DNA from: Ruminococcus sp.
Lineage (GTDB): Bacteria; Bacillota; Clostridia; Oscillospirales; Ruminococcaceae
Assembly (NCBI GenBank): GCA_018376535.1
Contig: JAHABC010000009.1
Location: forward strand, 17,353-81,352
Length of the DNA: 64,000 bases
Direction: 5' to 3'
Shown here: positions 1 through 8,571 of the stretch, in pieces
Position numbering within the stretch: position 1 is the stretch's first letter
How the letters are laid out: the number at the start of each line of letters is the position of its first letter
Notes under the pieces: generated by a model
Database searches by the model: none
Told to the model about the DNA's origin: nothing
What the model saw: only the letters and a program-made list of their open reading frames with translations
Program-made: the position numbers and the translations under genes

Positions 1-154
1 TTATTAATGTAATTTTAGCACATGATTGATAAAAAGTCAATGATATATTATAAATAATAATTAATAAATAACATATAATAATTATTAAATAGTATGTAAT
101 ATATCACGGATAGAAATTAATAAATAGTATATAGATGTGGATAAGTATTATCTG

Positions 155-1375
155 TTACTTAACTACTACTCTATGATAGACTTTCTTACCCTTTTTGATT
201 ATAATGCCATCACCTATAGATATTTGTGCTTTAGGGTCAGTAACCTTAACATCATCTACAGATATACCGTTTTGAGTTACTAAACGTCTAGCCTCACTCA
301 TAGATGGTGCTAACTTAGTTTTAACTAATAATGGAAGTATTCCAATAGAGCCATCTGTTAAATCTTCGGAAGATAGTTCAGTAGTAGGCATATTTTCATC
401 TATGCCCTTGCCACCGAATAGACTTCTAGCAGTATCAAGAGCCTTTTTAGCCTCATCTTCGCCATGAACCATCTTAGTAACCTCAAAAGCTAAGATTTCT
501 TTAGCCTTATTTAAATCTGCACCAGTCATAGTTCTTTCCATTTCTTCTATTTCTTCAATAGGAATGAAGGTTAATAACTTCAAGCAGTTTATAACGTCAT
601 CGTCAGATACGTTTCTCCAATATTGGAAGAAATCGTTAACGGAGCATTTGTCCTTATCGAGCCATAGAGCACCCTTTTCAGTTTTGCCCATTTTTTTACC
701 TTCTTTGGTAGTTAAAAGAGTGAAAGTCATAGCATAGGCAGGTTTTTCCTCAACTCTACGAATTAAATCCACGCCACCGAGCATATTGCTCCATTGGTCG
801 TTACCACCGAGTTCTAGTTTAACTCCATGATTTTTGTATAGATGTAAGAAATCGTAACTTTGCATTAGCATATAGTTGAACTCTAAGAAAGATAGTCCTT
901 TACCCTCTAAACGAGATTTAAAACATTCAGCAGTCAACATTTGGTTTACAGAGAACTTACTGCCAATATCTCTTAAAAACTTGATATAGTTCATATCTAA
1001 GAACCAATCGCCGTTGCGTAAGATTTCAGCCTTGCCATCTGAGAAGTCAACAAATCTTTCCATCTGTTTTTTAAAACATTCGGCATTATGATTGATTTCA
1101 TCAACAGTGAGCATCTTTCTCATATCAGTTTTACCAGTAGGGTCGCCAATCATAGTGGTGGCAGTACCCAAAAGAGCGATAGGCTTATGACCAGCCATCT
1201 GCATACGTTTCATAACTACTAGTTGTAGAAAGTGTCCAACGTGTAGACTATCCGCAGTAGCATCGAAACCAATGTAAAAAGATACCTTTTCATTGTTTAA
1301 TAGTTCTTCAATTTCTTTTTCATGAGTCATTTGAGCAATTAGACCACGTCTTTTTAGTTCTTCAAATAAAGTCAT
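155..1375 (-). CDS. tyrS: Tyrosyl-tRNA synthetase
   Basis: Charges tRNA-Tyr with tyrosine in the cytoplasm (class I synthetase). The 406-residue protein has the HIGH-equivalent HVGH at residues 45-48, the tyrosine-pocket/tRNA region with GGNDQWSNM near 190-198, a KMSKS-equivalent KMGKT near 228-232, and a C-terminal S4 RNA-binding domain from about 340. Length fits the bacterial TyrS family. The reading frame stays open 29 codons further upstream, but that stretch runs into the terminator of the leader; the ATG at 1373-1375 follows a GAAAGGA ribosome binding site at 1384-1390 and is the real start. The gene is transcribed alone from a T-box leader, so it should be induced by uncharged tRNA-Tyr. 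Confidence 0.97.
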   Translation of the reverse strand: MTLFEELKRRGLIAQMTHEKEIEELLNNEKVSFYIGFDATADSLHVGHFLQLVVMKRMQMAGHKPIALLGTATTMIGDPTGKTDMRKMLTVDEINHNAECFKKQMERFVDFSDGKAEILRNGDWFLDMNYIKFLRDIGSKFSVNQMLTAECFKSRLEGKGLSFLEFNYMLMQSYDFLHLYKNHGVKLELGGNDQWSNMLGGVDLIRRVEEKPAYAMTFTLLTTKEGKKMGKTEKGALWLDKDKCSVNDFFQYWRNVSDDDVINCLKLLTFIPIEEIEEMERTMTGADLNKAKEILAFEVTKMVHGEDEAKKALDTARSLFGGKGIDENMPTTELSSEDLTDGSIGILPLLVKTKLAPSMSEARRLVTQNGISVDDVKVTDPKAQISIGDGIIIKKGKKVYHRVVVK

Positions 1376-1403
1376 AATAAAAATCCTTTCATATAAAAAT
1401 ATA

Positions 1404-1455
1404 ATAAAAAAGCCCACAAAAATGATTCTATTAGTAATAAAAATCATTTTTGAGG
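1404..1455 (-). terminator. Regulated terminator of the tyrS T-box
   Basis: Inverted arms CCTCAAAAATGATT and AATCATTTTTGTGGG on the reverse strand are followed by a T run; this is the attenuator hairpin just before the tyrS ribosome binding site. Confidence 0.8.
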
Positions 1456-1549
1456 ACGACAATACTTATTAATTAATAGTTAATATATAATAATTAATAA
1501 TTATTAACTAACTATTATTTATTAATTATTATATATTAATTTTATTTAT
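1456..1549. repeat. AT-rich repeat inside the tyrS T-box leader
   Basis: About 90 bases of nearly pure A/T with internal inverted repeats, containing the reverse-strand 13-mer TTAACTATTAATT at 1471-1483. It separates the T-box core from the terminator part. Confidence 0.65.
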
Positions 1550-1769
1550 TCCCGTGATACCACCTCAATTTATCTATCTAGTACGATAGACCTCATTGGA
1601 ACACTATAACGTGTGTTATTCGGATATCCCTACACGGTTAAAAACTTTCAAGATATCAGCTCATAAGGGTAATTCGTTATAAAGACAACACCTTTTCACA
1701 CCAGAACAAAGGCTCTCTGTAGATTGCACTTCTATAACTACTGAAACTTAATCTTTGCCATTGATAGTG

Positions 1770-1798
1770 ATTATATCACATTATGTTTTGAAAGTCAA
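1770..1798 (-). promoter_or_regulatory. Promoter of the tyrS T-box transcript
   Basis: Reverse-strand TTGACT (1793-1798) and TATAAT (1770-1775) are separated by 17 bases, a good sigma-A promoter placed directly before the T-box leader. Confidence 0.75.
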
Positions 1799-1928
1799 GA
1801 TTTTTAAGTTGGAAATATTATTTTTTAAGATTTAATTATATCTAAGTTTATTATGAATGTCAACGGTATACCGACAATAAAGCTTCTAAAAAAATGATAA
1901 CATTCTCTTATAAGGAGTGTTTTCTATT

Positions 1929-2171
1929 ATGAATATATCACAAGCAGTATCCAATAGAATTTTGGAACTTTGTAATCAAAGAAATATAAGTGTAAATAAA
2001 CTATGTACTATGTCAGCAGTGACGCAATCTACAGTAAACGATATCGTTAATAATAAGTCTAAAAACATCGGAATAGTTACCATAAAAAAACTCTGCGATG
2101 GCTTAGATATCACCATTACAGAGTTTTTCGATACTGAATATTTTAAAAATTTGGAGCAAGAAATATACTAA
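1929..2171 (+). CDS. Small XRE-type HTH regulator
   Basis: An 80-residue protein made almost entirely of a Cro/CI-type helix-turn-helix domain: LCNQRNISVNKLCTMS, then TQSTVNDIVNN as the recognition part, and TIKKLCDGLDITITEFF, the typical final helix of the family. It should bind DNA as a dimer; target unknown. The ATG at 1929 follows AAGGAG at 1912-1917; an in-frame GTG at 1917 overlaps that site and is rejected. It stands alone, between the divergent tyrS leader and the convergent zinc transporter gene, and shares a terminator with the latter. No toxin or partner gene lies next to it. Confidence 0.85.
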   Translation: MNISQAVSNRILELCNQRNISVNKLCTMSAVTQSTVNDIVNNKSKNIGIVTIKKLCDGLDITITEFFDTEYFKNLEQEIY

Positions 2172-2173
2172 TC

Positions 2174-2204
2174 TAATCGGATTTTTTAATCCGATTTTTT
2201 TTAT
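2174..2204. terminator. Bidirectional terminator between the HTH gene and the zinc transporter gene
   Basis: AATCGGATT and AATCCGATT form a 9-bp hairpin around a T-rich loop, with A/T runs on both sides, between two convergent genes. Confidence 0.8.
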
Positions 2205-4024
2205 GAACGTTTAGCAATCTTGCCAATACTTAGGAATATCAAGAATATTAAAAGGTTTATAATTACTATACTTGCTCCTGTTGGAGTTCCCCATATATAT
2301 GAACAGAATATTCCTATTAAGAAACATACTATCGATATTACTGCTGAAGATATTATTACAGATTTAAAACTATTAAACACCCTCATAGATGACAATGCTG
2401 GGAATATTATTAGACTAGATATCAATAATGAACCCATTAATCTCATGCCTATTACTATGGTTATTGCAGTTAGTACGGCTATCAAGAAGTTATAAAAATC
2501 TGCATGAATACCCGTAGCTTTAGAGAAGTTTTCATCAAAAGTTACTGCAAATATCTTGTGATAGAACACTACAAACAGTATTACAACCATTATCGATAGT
2601 ATTACACTTAAATATACATCGCTTTTACTTAAAGATAGTATACTTCCAAACATATAGTTATTAATATCGGTGGATAGTCCAGAAGTTAATGAAGTTATAG
2701 TAACTCCTATGGCCAACGCACTAGAAGATATTATAGCAATTGCAGAATCACCCTTTATCTTGCTATTTTGACTTAATCTTAGTAGGAAAAATGCCGATAT
2801 CACAACTATAGGTATCGATACTTTTAATGGTGCTAAGTTTAAAGCCATCGCTAAGGATAAAGCTCCGAAACCTACATGAGATAGTCCATCACCAATCATA
2901 GAGTATCTTTTTAGTACTAAGGATACTCCAAGCAACGATGCACACAATGATACTAATGGTCCAACTATCAAGGCTTGTCGCATAAACGGATATGATACTA
3001 AAGTCTTAATAGTTCCAACTATAGAAGTATCTTTAGTAGAGGTAGTTACGTCTGTAGTAGGAGTGTTTAAAGCTATCTGTAGATTTTTAACGTTCTGTTC
3101 CATTAACGATAGGTATGTTACTCCAGAGTTAAAATCTTCAGCCGATACGTTATGGCATGAATGAAATAGTAACGGAATAGCACCCGTTTCTTGTGCTATG
3201 GTATTTGCTACCTTTGGATTAGTTAGTTCTTCATAAAATATTACTGGAATGTGTTGTTCTTTCATTTGAGTAATAATATCGGCTACGGCTCTAGCAGATG
3301 GTTCTGTTTCATCGGAACAGCTATCATAAGCAGAAGTATATTCCAAGCCGTACTCTTTAGTTAGATAGTATAGTGCAAACTTTCCACCAAAGAAAATCTT
3401 GTTAGTGTTACCATTTTTAACAGTTTGTCTAAATTCATCGTCAAGGTGTTGAAGTTTGAGTTTATACTCTTGAGCATTAGACTTATAGTATTCAGCATTA
3501 GAGGTATCTAAAGTGCAGAGAGCGTCTGTAATATTATCTACGATAATCATAGCATTTTTTGGGCTAGTCCAAATATGAGGGTCATACTCATGTGAATGCG
3601 AATGTTCTTCTTCTTCATCATGTTGATGGTCGTCATCATCATGGTTATGATTATGTTCGTCTTCAGTCTTATCAAGAGTTATATTTTTAGATACATCTAC
3701 CACCATGGTATCTTGTAGATTGTCAACTATATCCGATACCCAACCTTCCATGTAGTTGCCAGTATATATAAACATATCGGAGTTATCTATAGCTATGATG
3801 TCGCTAGGAGAGGGTTCGTAGTTGTGACTTTCTGAACCTAGAGGCAATATCATAGTAACGTCAGCCTTATCACCTGCGATAGCTTTTGCGAAATCGTATT
3901 GTGGAAAAAGCGTGGTAGTTATAGATATTTTAGTATCTGCATGAATGCTAATAGGTACTACGTTTAAAATTATCAACATAGATATTATTACGCTCAATGC
4001 AACCTTATTGATATTTTTAATCAT
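2201..4024 (-). CDS. Fused zinc-binding protein/ABC-3 permease (ZnuA-ZnuB type)
   Basis: Probable zinc (or manganese) importer component combining two subunits in one 607-residue chain. Residues 1-30 form a signal peptide/anchor. Residues about 31-320 are a ZnuA-type solute-binding domain with metal ligands around H67 (SESHNYEPSP) and H150 (YDPHIWTSP), preceded by a His/Asp/Glu-rich loop at 122-147 typical of zinc-binding ZnuA proteins. Residues about 335-607 are a ZnuB/ABC-3 permease with multiple membrane segments and the SMIGDGLSHVGFG coupling motif. The third ligand His of classical ZnuA is replaced in the FFGGKFALYYL segment, and SCSDETEPS follows, as in some clostridial relatives. The start overlaps the fur stop by 4 bases. 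No ABC ATPase (ZnuC) is present next to it, so an ATPase must be supplied from elsewhere. Confidence 0.9.
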   Translation of the reverse strand: MIKNINKVALSVIISMLIILNVVPISIHADTKISITTTLFPQYDFAKAIAGDKADVTMILPLGSESHNYEPSPSDIIAIDNSDMFIYTGNYMEGWVSDIVDNLQDTMVVDVSKNITLDKTEDEHNHNHDDDDHQHDEEEEHSHSHEYDPHIWTSPKNAMIIVDNITDALCTLDTSNAEYYKSNAQEYKLKLQHLDDEFRQTVKNGNTNKIFFGGKFALYYLTKEYGLEYTSAYDSCSDETEPSARAVADIITQMKEQHIPVIFYEELTNPKVANTIAQETGAIPLLFHSCHNVSAEDFNSGVTYLSLMEQNVKNLQIALNTPTTDVTTSTKDTSIVGTIKTLVSYPFMRQALIVGPLVSLCASLLGVSLVLKRYSMIGDGLSHVGFGALSLAMALNLAPLKVSIPIVVISAFFLLRLSQNSKIKGDSAIAIISSSALAIGVTITSLTSGLSTDINNYMFGSILSLSKSDVYLSVILSIMVVILFVVFYHKIFAVTFDENFSKATGIHADFYNFLIAVLTAITIVIGMRLMGSLLISSLIIFPALSSMRVFNSFKSVIISSAVISIVCFLIGIFCSYIWGTPTGASIVIINLLIFLIFLSIGKIAKRS

Positions 4025-4443
4025 GAATTTACCCCCTTAGAACATTCTGCACAGTAGCCGTATATTATAGTTTGTGATAAATCTATTTTAAAGCCGTGTT
4101 CGTTTTCAATATGTGAAGATACATTATCTAAGCTACTGCACTTTATATGTAATAACTTTCCACACACCAAACACTTAAAATGATAGTGATAATGACATTC
4201 TTGCTTTATTATTTGAAAACATGAACTTTTTCCATCTGGAGCGATAAACTTTCTAACCATATTTTCGGAACATAGTTTATCAAGATATCTATATATTGTG
4301 GACTTTCCAACTGGATTTCCACTACTCTTTAGATGTTCTGCAAGTTCATCAGCGTTGATATGTTCATTAGAATTTTCTTGTAAGAACTTTAATATTATTT
4401 CACGTTGTTTAGTTTTATAACCTTTATTTTCCTTGTTATCCAA
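4021..4443 (-). CDS. Fur-family metalloregulator, probably Zur
   Basis: A 140-residue Fur-family repressor. The N-terminal winged helix (about 10-85, with KSTIYRYLDKL as recognition part) is followed by the dimerisation and metal-binding domain with HYHYHFKCLVCG and a second CAEC pair near the C-terminus, the structural zinc site. It is the first gene of a two-gene operon and its TGA overlaps the ATG of the zinc-binding/permease fusion, so zinc sensing (Zur) is the best guess over Fe or peroxide sensing. A perfect 10-bp inverted repeat sits directly downstream of its own -10 box, suggesting autoregulation. The ribosome binding site AGGAGGT precedes the ATG. Confidence 0.88.
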   Translation of the reverse strand: MDNKENKGYKTKQREIILKFLQENSNEHINADELAEHLKSSGNPVGKSTIYRYLDKLCSENMVRKFIAPDGKSSCFQIIKQECHYHYHFKCLVCGKLLHIKCSSLDNVSSHIENEHGFKIDLSQTIIYGYCAECSKGVNS

Positions 4444-4464
4444 TATAAAGACCTCCTAGCAAAT

Positions 4465-4487
4465 ATGAAATTGATTTTCAATTTCAT
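4465..4487. promoter_or_regulatory. Fur/Zur-type operator
   Basis: ATGAAATTGA and TCAATTTCAT form a perfect 10-bp inverted repeat with a 3-base spacer, located between the -10 box and the start codon of the fur-family gene, a position suited to repression. Assignment to this regulator is inference. Confidence 0.7.
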
Positions 4488-4516
4488 ATTATATACTATA
4501 TGATATCTTTTGTCAA
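4488..4516 (-). promoter_or_regulatory. Promoter of the fur-zinc transporter operon
   Basis: Reverse-strand TTGACA (4511-4516), 17-base spacer, TATAAT (4488-4493): a consensus sigma-A promoter abutting the operator. Confidence 0.85.
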
Positions 4517-4542
4517 GAGAATTTTAAAATTAATTATCAAGG

Positions 4543-4580
4543 TAAAAAAAGGAACATCTTAACTTTTTAAGATGTTCCTA
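4543..4580 (-). terminator. Terminator of the transketolase operon
   Basis: AGGAACATCTTA and TAAGATGTTCCT pair (12 bp), followed on the reverse strand by a run of T. It lies just after the transketolase stop codon. Confidence 0.85.
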
Positions 4581-4602
4581 GTATTATTAGAAGTTATACA
4601 AT

Positions 4603-5556
4603 CTATTTTTTAAACTTTTCAATAGCAGATTTTGTAGTATTATAGATATTTTCAGCAGATAGTCCAAACTCTTTGAGTAAATCAACGGCAGGGCCACTAT
4701 GACCGAATACATCATTAACACCAATCTTTACTACTGGAACTGGATAGTTTTCGCTTACAACTTCGGAAACTGCAGAGCCTAAACCTCCAATAATGGAATG
4801 TTCTTCAGCAGTAATAATTAAGCCAGTATCTTCAGCACACTTACAGATTAAATCCTTATCGATTGGTTTAATAGTATGAATGTTTACTACTCTAGCGTTT
4901 ATGCCATCTTTTTTGAGCATATCACAAGCCATTAAACTTTCGTTTACCATTAAGCCAGTAGCTACTATAGTTACATCGTTACCGTCTTTAAGAGTTACAC
5001 CCTTACCAAGTTCAAACTTGTAAGTATCCTTATCGTTGATAATAGGAACTGCCAATCTACCGAAACGCATATATACAGGGCCATCGTGGAGGATAGCACT
5101 TTCTACAGCTTGACGAGCCTCAACATCATCGGCAGGGTTGATAATAACCATTTCAGGAATAGTTCTCATTAGGGCGATATCTTCGTTACATTGATGTGTA
5201 GCACCATCTTCACCAACAGATATACCTGCATGAGTAGCACCAATCTTAACGTTAGTGTGAGGATATCCTATAGAGTTTCTAACTATTTCAAAGGCTCTAC
5301 CAGCAGCAAACATAGCGAATGTACTAGCAAAAGGAATAAATCCACTAGTAGCAAGACCACTAGCAACGCCCATCATGTTAGCCTCAGCGATACCACAATC
5401 GAAAAATCTGCTTGGATATTTCTTCTTAAATATACCAGTTTTAGTAGCAGCAGCAAGGTCAGCATCTAAAACTACAAGGTTTGGATATTTTTCGGCAAGT
5501 TCAGTTAAAGCCTCACCGTAGCTTTCTCTAGTAGCCTTTTTAATTACATCTGACAT
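4603..5556 (-). CDS. Transketolase, C-terminal subunit
   Basis: Pyrimidine-binding and C-terminal domains of a thiamine-diphosphate transketolase (non-oxidative pentose phosphate pathway), 317 residues. The Pyr domain is visible through DADLAAATKTGIF, FFDCGIAEANMMGVASGLA and IGATHAGISVGEDGATHQ; the second half (about 190-317) is the transketolase C-terminal domain with EEHSIIGGLGSAVSE. It is encoded 4 bases after the partner subunit, as in many anaerobes and archaea where transketolase is split in two polypeptides that form one active site. A DXP synthase is less likely because the protein is split and contains the transketolase-type signatures. Confidence 0.92.
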   Translation of the reverse strand: MSDVIKKATRESYGEALTELAEKYPNLVVLDADLAAATKTGIFKKKYPSRFFDCGIAEANMMGVASGLATSGFIPFASTFAMFAAGRAFEIVRNSIGYPHTNVKIGATHAGISVGEDGATHQCNEDIALMRTIPEMVIINPADDVEARQAVESAILHDGPVYMRFGRLAVPIINDKDTYKFELGKGVTLKDGNDVTIVATGLMVNESLMACDMLKKDGINARVVNIHTIKPIDKDLICKCAEDTGLIITAEEHSIIGGLGSAVSEVVSENYPVPVVKIGVNDVFGHSGPAVDLLKEFGLSAENIYNTTKSAIEKFKK

Positions 5557-5560
5557 GATA

Positions 5561-6400
5561 TTAACCCTCCAATGCTTGTAGTTGTGACTTTAATTCAGCC
5601 ATAGCGATATCGTATTCTTCTTTGTTAGGAGCTTTTCCGTGCCAACCTACTTGGTTTTCCATAAAGGATACACCTTTACCTTTAATGCTCTTTTGAATAA
5701 TAGCTACAGGTTGACCTGTTATAGTTTCAGCCTCATTGAAAGCGTTTTCTATGCTATCGAAGTCGTGAGCGTCCATAGTTATAACGTGCCAACCGAATGC
5801 TTTAAACTTATCGGTAATAGGTTCTGGTGACATTACGTCAGTAATCTTACCATCTATTTGTAGACCGTTGTTATCTACGATAGCAATTAGATTATCTAGT
5901 TTGTAGTGACTTGCAAACATACTAGCTTCCCAAACTTGACCTTCTTGAATTTCTCCATCACCTAAGATTGCATATATCTTATAAGATGCCTCTTTTAACT
6001 TTCCAGCTAAAGCCATTCCACAAGCTACAGAAATTCCTTGACCTAAAGAACCACTACTCATGTCTATACCTGGAATGTGTATACATGGGTGACCTTGCAA
6101 CATTGCTCCAATGTGTCTTAAAGATTTTAACTCATCTTCTGGGAAGAAACCTCTTTGTGCCAATACAGAGTATAATGCAGGGGCAGTATGTCCTTTAGAT
6201 AGTACTAATCTATCTCTATCTTCCATTTCTGGATTTTTAGGGTCAACGTGCATCTTAGCAAAGTATAGATATGTTAGTAAATCGGAAATAGAGAGAGAAC
6301 CACCTGGGTGTCCAGATTTTGCGTTATAAGTTCCCTCAATAACGCCCATTCTAACTTTACAAGCCATAGCCTGCAATTTTGATTTTACAGTAATATCCAT
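5561..6400 (-). CDS. Transketolase, N-terminal (ThDP-binding) subunit
   Basis: The 279-residue PP domain of a split transketolase. It contains GHPGGSLSISDLL near the N-terminus, SKGHTAPALY and GSLGQGISVACGMALA, and the ThDP/Mg motif GDGEIQEGQVWEA ending at the conserved NN pair (VDNNGLQIDG). Acting with the adjacent C-terminal subunit it should transfer two-carbon units between sugar phosphates. A TTGACA/TATAAT promoter lies about 90 bases upstream and an AGGAG site before the ATG. The two genes form a complete operon bounded by promoter and terminator. Confidence 0.93.
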   Translation of the reverse strand: MDITVKSKLQAMACKVRMGVIEGTYNAKSGHPGGSLSISDLLTYLYFAKMHVDPKNPEMEDRDRLVLSKGHTAPALYSVLAQRGFFPEDELKSLRHIGAMLQGHPCIHIPGIDMSSGSLGQGISVACGMALAGKLKEASYKIYAILGDGEIQEGQVWEASMFASHYKLDNLIAIVDNNGLQIDGKITDVMSPEPITDKFKAFGWHVITMDAHDFDSIENAFNEAETITGQPVAIIQKSIKGKGVSFMENQVGWHGKAPNKEEYDIAMAELKSQLQALEG

Positions 6401-6485
6401 AATACAGTAAAACTCCTTTGTTTTTTGAAATTTTTGTCACTTTTAAAGTAACTTTTAGTGATTTTATCTTAATCTATTATTTATA

Positions 6486-6515
6486 ATTATAGCATTATAT
6501 ATACAAGGTTGTCAA
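6486..6515 (-). promoter_or_regulatory. Promoter of the split transketolase operon
   Basis: Reverse-strand TTGACA (6510-6515) and TATAAT (6486-6491) with an 18-base spacer. Confidence 0.7.
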
Positions 6516-6610
6516 TTGATTTTTTTTCAAATCACTTGCTTTTTTTTTCATTATAGGTTACAATTATAAGATACAGATATTATATATTATTGAAAGGAAG
6601 TTATAACATT

Positions 6611-7252
6611 ATGTCTAGTAGTAGAATTTTTGTCTATTTAATGCACGCATTGGTATTATTTACGGCGTTTCCAATTCATGAGTTTGCCCATGGATACATG
6701 GCTTACAAGTTGGGCGATAATACGGCTAAATATCAAGGTAGATTGACTATAAATCCATTTGCACACTTGGATTTATGGGGTACTATTATGATGCTAACTA
6801 TAGGTTTCGGTTGGGCTAAACCTGTACCTATTAATCCCAATAACTTTAAGAATAGAAAGTTGGGAATGGCTTTAACAGCTTTGGCAGGACCTGTATCTAA
6901 TTTAATTATGGCTTATGTTGCTATGATAGTCTATAAGTTGATATACTTCCATGCTCCATATAGTGATATTATGGTAAATCTGTTCTATATGTTTGGATAT
7001 ATAGTATCTTTAAATGTAGGCTTAGCAGTATTTAATCTGTTGCCAATACCTCCTTTAGATGGCTCTAGGGTGTTTAGCATATTCTTGAAAGAAGATACTT
7101 ACTTCAACATAATGCGTTACGAACAGATTATATTTCTAGTACTAATAGTGGTAATGAATGTTGGTATTTTAGATACTCCTATAGCTAAGCTACAAAACGT
7201 TACCTTAGACGTTATGGATATATTAACTGGCTTTTTGGGTAGATTGTATTAA
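6611..7252 (+). CDS. Site-2 protease family membrane protein
   Basis: A 213-residue membrane metalloprotease-like protein (M50/rhomboid-like S2P, YwhC/Rv-type). The zinc motif HEFAHG lies near residue 24 and the second conserved part, NLLPIPPLDGSR with its Asp ligand, near 147; four to five hydrophobic segments surround them. Substrate unknown. In Firmicutes this gene commonly precedes scpA, as it does here, with a 1-base overlap (TAATG). The ATG at 6611 follows AAAGGAAG; the longer in-frame TTG start at 6590 would overlap this site. Confidence 0.88.
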   Translation: MSSSRIFVYLMHALVLFTAFPIHEFAHGYMAYKLGDNTAKYQGRLTINPFAHLDLWGTIMMLTIGFGWAKPVPINPNNFKNRKLGMALTALAGPVSNLIMAYVAMIVYKLIYFHAPYSDIMVNLFYMFGYIVSLNVGLAVFNLLPIPPLDGSRVFSIFLKEDTYFNIMRYEQIIFLVLIVVMNVGILDTPIAKLQNVTLDVMDILTGFLGRLY

Positions 7253-7989
7253 TGGAAAAGTTATCTTTTAAGTTAGAAGTCTTTGAAGGCCCTCTGGATT
7301 TAATGCTTAACTTGATTTCTAAACATAAGTTAAATATTAACGATATTGAAATATCTAAGTTGTTAGAACAGTACATTGCATATCTAAACGATTGCCAATC
7401 GCATGACTTAGAACTTGCTGGAGAGTTCTTAGATATGGCATCTAGGTTGATATATATAAAGACTGTATCGTTGTTACCTAACTCCACGGAGGCTGAAAAG
7501 ATTAAACAAGAGTTGCAAGGAACTCTTATAGAATACTCATTGTGTAAACAAGCCACTCAAACTTTAAGTACCATGTTTTGTGGCGATAAAGTTTTTATTC
7601 ATAAACGTATTATTGAAAGTCAAGTGGATAATACTTATAACATAATACATTCCCCTGAGATACTTCTAAATGCCTATATGAATATAGGTCTAAAAAGGTT
7701 AAAGAATGTAAGACCAACTATCACTGAAGATAAGTTTCAGGTGATAGTTAAACACAAGATGTATCCTATTGAAGTTAAAGTAGTATCTGTATTAAGAACT
7801 ATGTATAAGTATGGTAAAGCAAAACTATCGGATTTATTAGACGGTATTGATGACCGTTCCGAAAGAGTAGCACTCTTTCTTGCAGTATTAGAACTTACTA
7901 AATCGGGTAGGTTACTTATTAGTGATAATTCGGAAGAAATTTCCTTTACTGGTAGAAAGGTTAGAAAAAAATCTTTAGATGGGAAGTGA
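7252..7989 (+). CDS. scpA: Segregation and condensation protein A
   Basis: Kleisin subunit of the SMC-ScpAB condensin that organises the origin region and helps chromosome segregation. The 245-residue length matches the family; the N-terminus begins with the characteristic FEGPLDLMLNLISKHKLNI, followed by EFLDMASRLIYIKTVSLLP, and the C-terminal winged helix includes VVSVLRTMYKYGKAKLSDLL and FLAVLELTKSGRL. It overlaps the preceding protease gene by one base and is followed directly by scpB, the usual order. Confidence 0.95.
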   Translation: MEKLSFKLEVFEGPLDLMLNLISKHKLNINDIEISKLLEQYIAYLNDCQSHDLELAGEFLDMASRLIYIKTVSLLPNSTEAEKIKQELQGTLIEYSLCKQATQTLSTMFCGDKVFIHKRIIESQVDNTYNIIHSPEILLNAYMNIGLKRLKNVRPTITEDKFQVIVKHKMYPIEVKVVSVLRTMYKYGKAKLSDLLDGIDDRSERVALFLAVLELTKSGRLLISDNSEEISFTGRKVRKKSLDGK

Positions 7990-7993
7990 TATC

Positions 7994-8551
7994 TTGGAAG
8001 AAAAAATGGCTAGAATAGAAGCAGTACTATTTGCATATGGTGAACCTTTGGAAGATAAAAAATTATCACAAGCTACAGAAATTCCTTTAAAAGAAGTTTC
8101 TATATTAATAACTGAACTTAATGCTAGATATAAAGACTTCGGTTCAGCTTTGATAATACAACACTTAGGAGAATGTTATCAACTAGTTACACGCAAAGAG
8201 TTTTCTAAGTATATCAAGAATACTGCCGTGGTAAATCGTTCGATAGTATTGTCGCCATCTGCTATGGAAACTTTGACTATTATTGCGTACAATCAACCTG
8301 TTACTAAGAGTTTTGTGGAAAGTATTCGAGGTATAGATAGTTCTCATGTTATAAGTAAACTAGTGGAAAAAGGTTTGATAGTTGAGGCTGAAAGGTTAGA
8401 TATCCCTGGTAGACCGATATCTTATGTAACTACACCAGTATTTTTAAGATGTTTTGGTCTAAATGATATCTCTGAACTACCTCCGTTACCACACCATATT
8501 GAAAGACAGTCGGACGAACCCGAAGATATTCCATTGAGTTTAAACTATTAG
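7994..8551 (+). CDS. scpB: Segregation and condensation protein B
   Basis: Partner of ScpA in the SMC condensin; two tandem winged-helix domains. IEAVLFAYGEPLEDKKLSQ at the start and LSPSAMETLTIIAYNQPVTKSFVESIRG in the second domain are diagnostic. I place the start at TTG 7994, seven bases after GGGAAG, giving 185 residues; an ATG at 7979 lies inside scpA and has no ribosome binding site. The end matches the family (VSYVTTPVFLRCFGL followed by a short acidic tail). Confidence 0.93.
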   Translation: MEEKMARIEAVLFAYGEPLEDKKLSQATEIPLKEVSILITELNARYKDFGSALIIQHLGECYQLVTRKEFSKYIKNTAVVNRSIVLSPSAMETLTIIAYNQPVTKSFVESIRGIDSSHVISKLVEKGLIVEAERLDIPGRPISYVTTPVFLRCFGLNDISELPPLPHHIERQSDEPEDIPLSLNY

Positions 8552-8571
8552 GTTGGGAAGGAGTATCGCCT

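Larger units (their letters stand above)
1404..1764 (-). promoter_or_regulatory. T-box leader of tyrS
   Basis: On the reverse strand the leader carries the T-box core GAGGTGGTATCACGGGAAT (about 1548-1566) and, further on, GTCGTCCTC leading into the terminator. A TAC triplet lies in the region expected for the specifier loop, consistent with tyrosine, but I could not fold stem I fully. Unusually, about 85 bases of AT-rich repeat separate the T-box core from the GTCCTC/terminator part, which are normally only a few bases apart. Confidence 0.88.

Noticed and set aside
1..154. Possible gene or RNA at the left end
   Set aside because: Only AT-rich repetitive sequence downstream of tyrS; no frame, hairpin terminator or RNA motif I can support.
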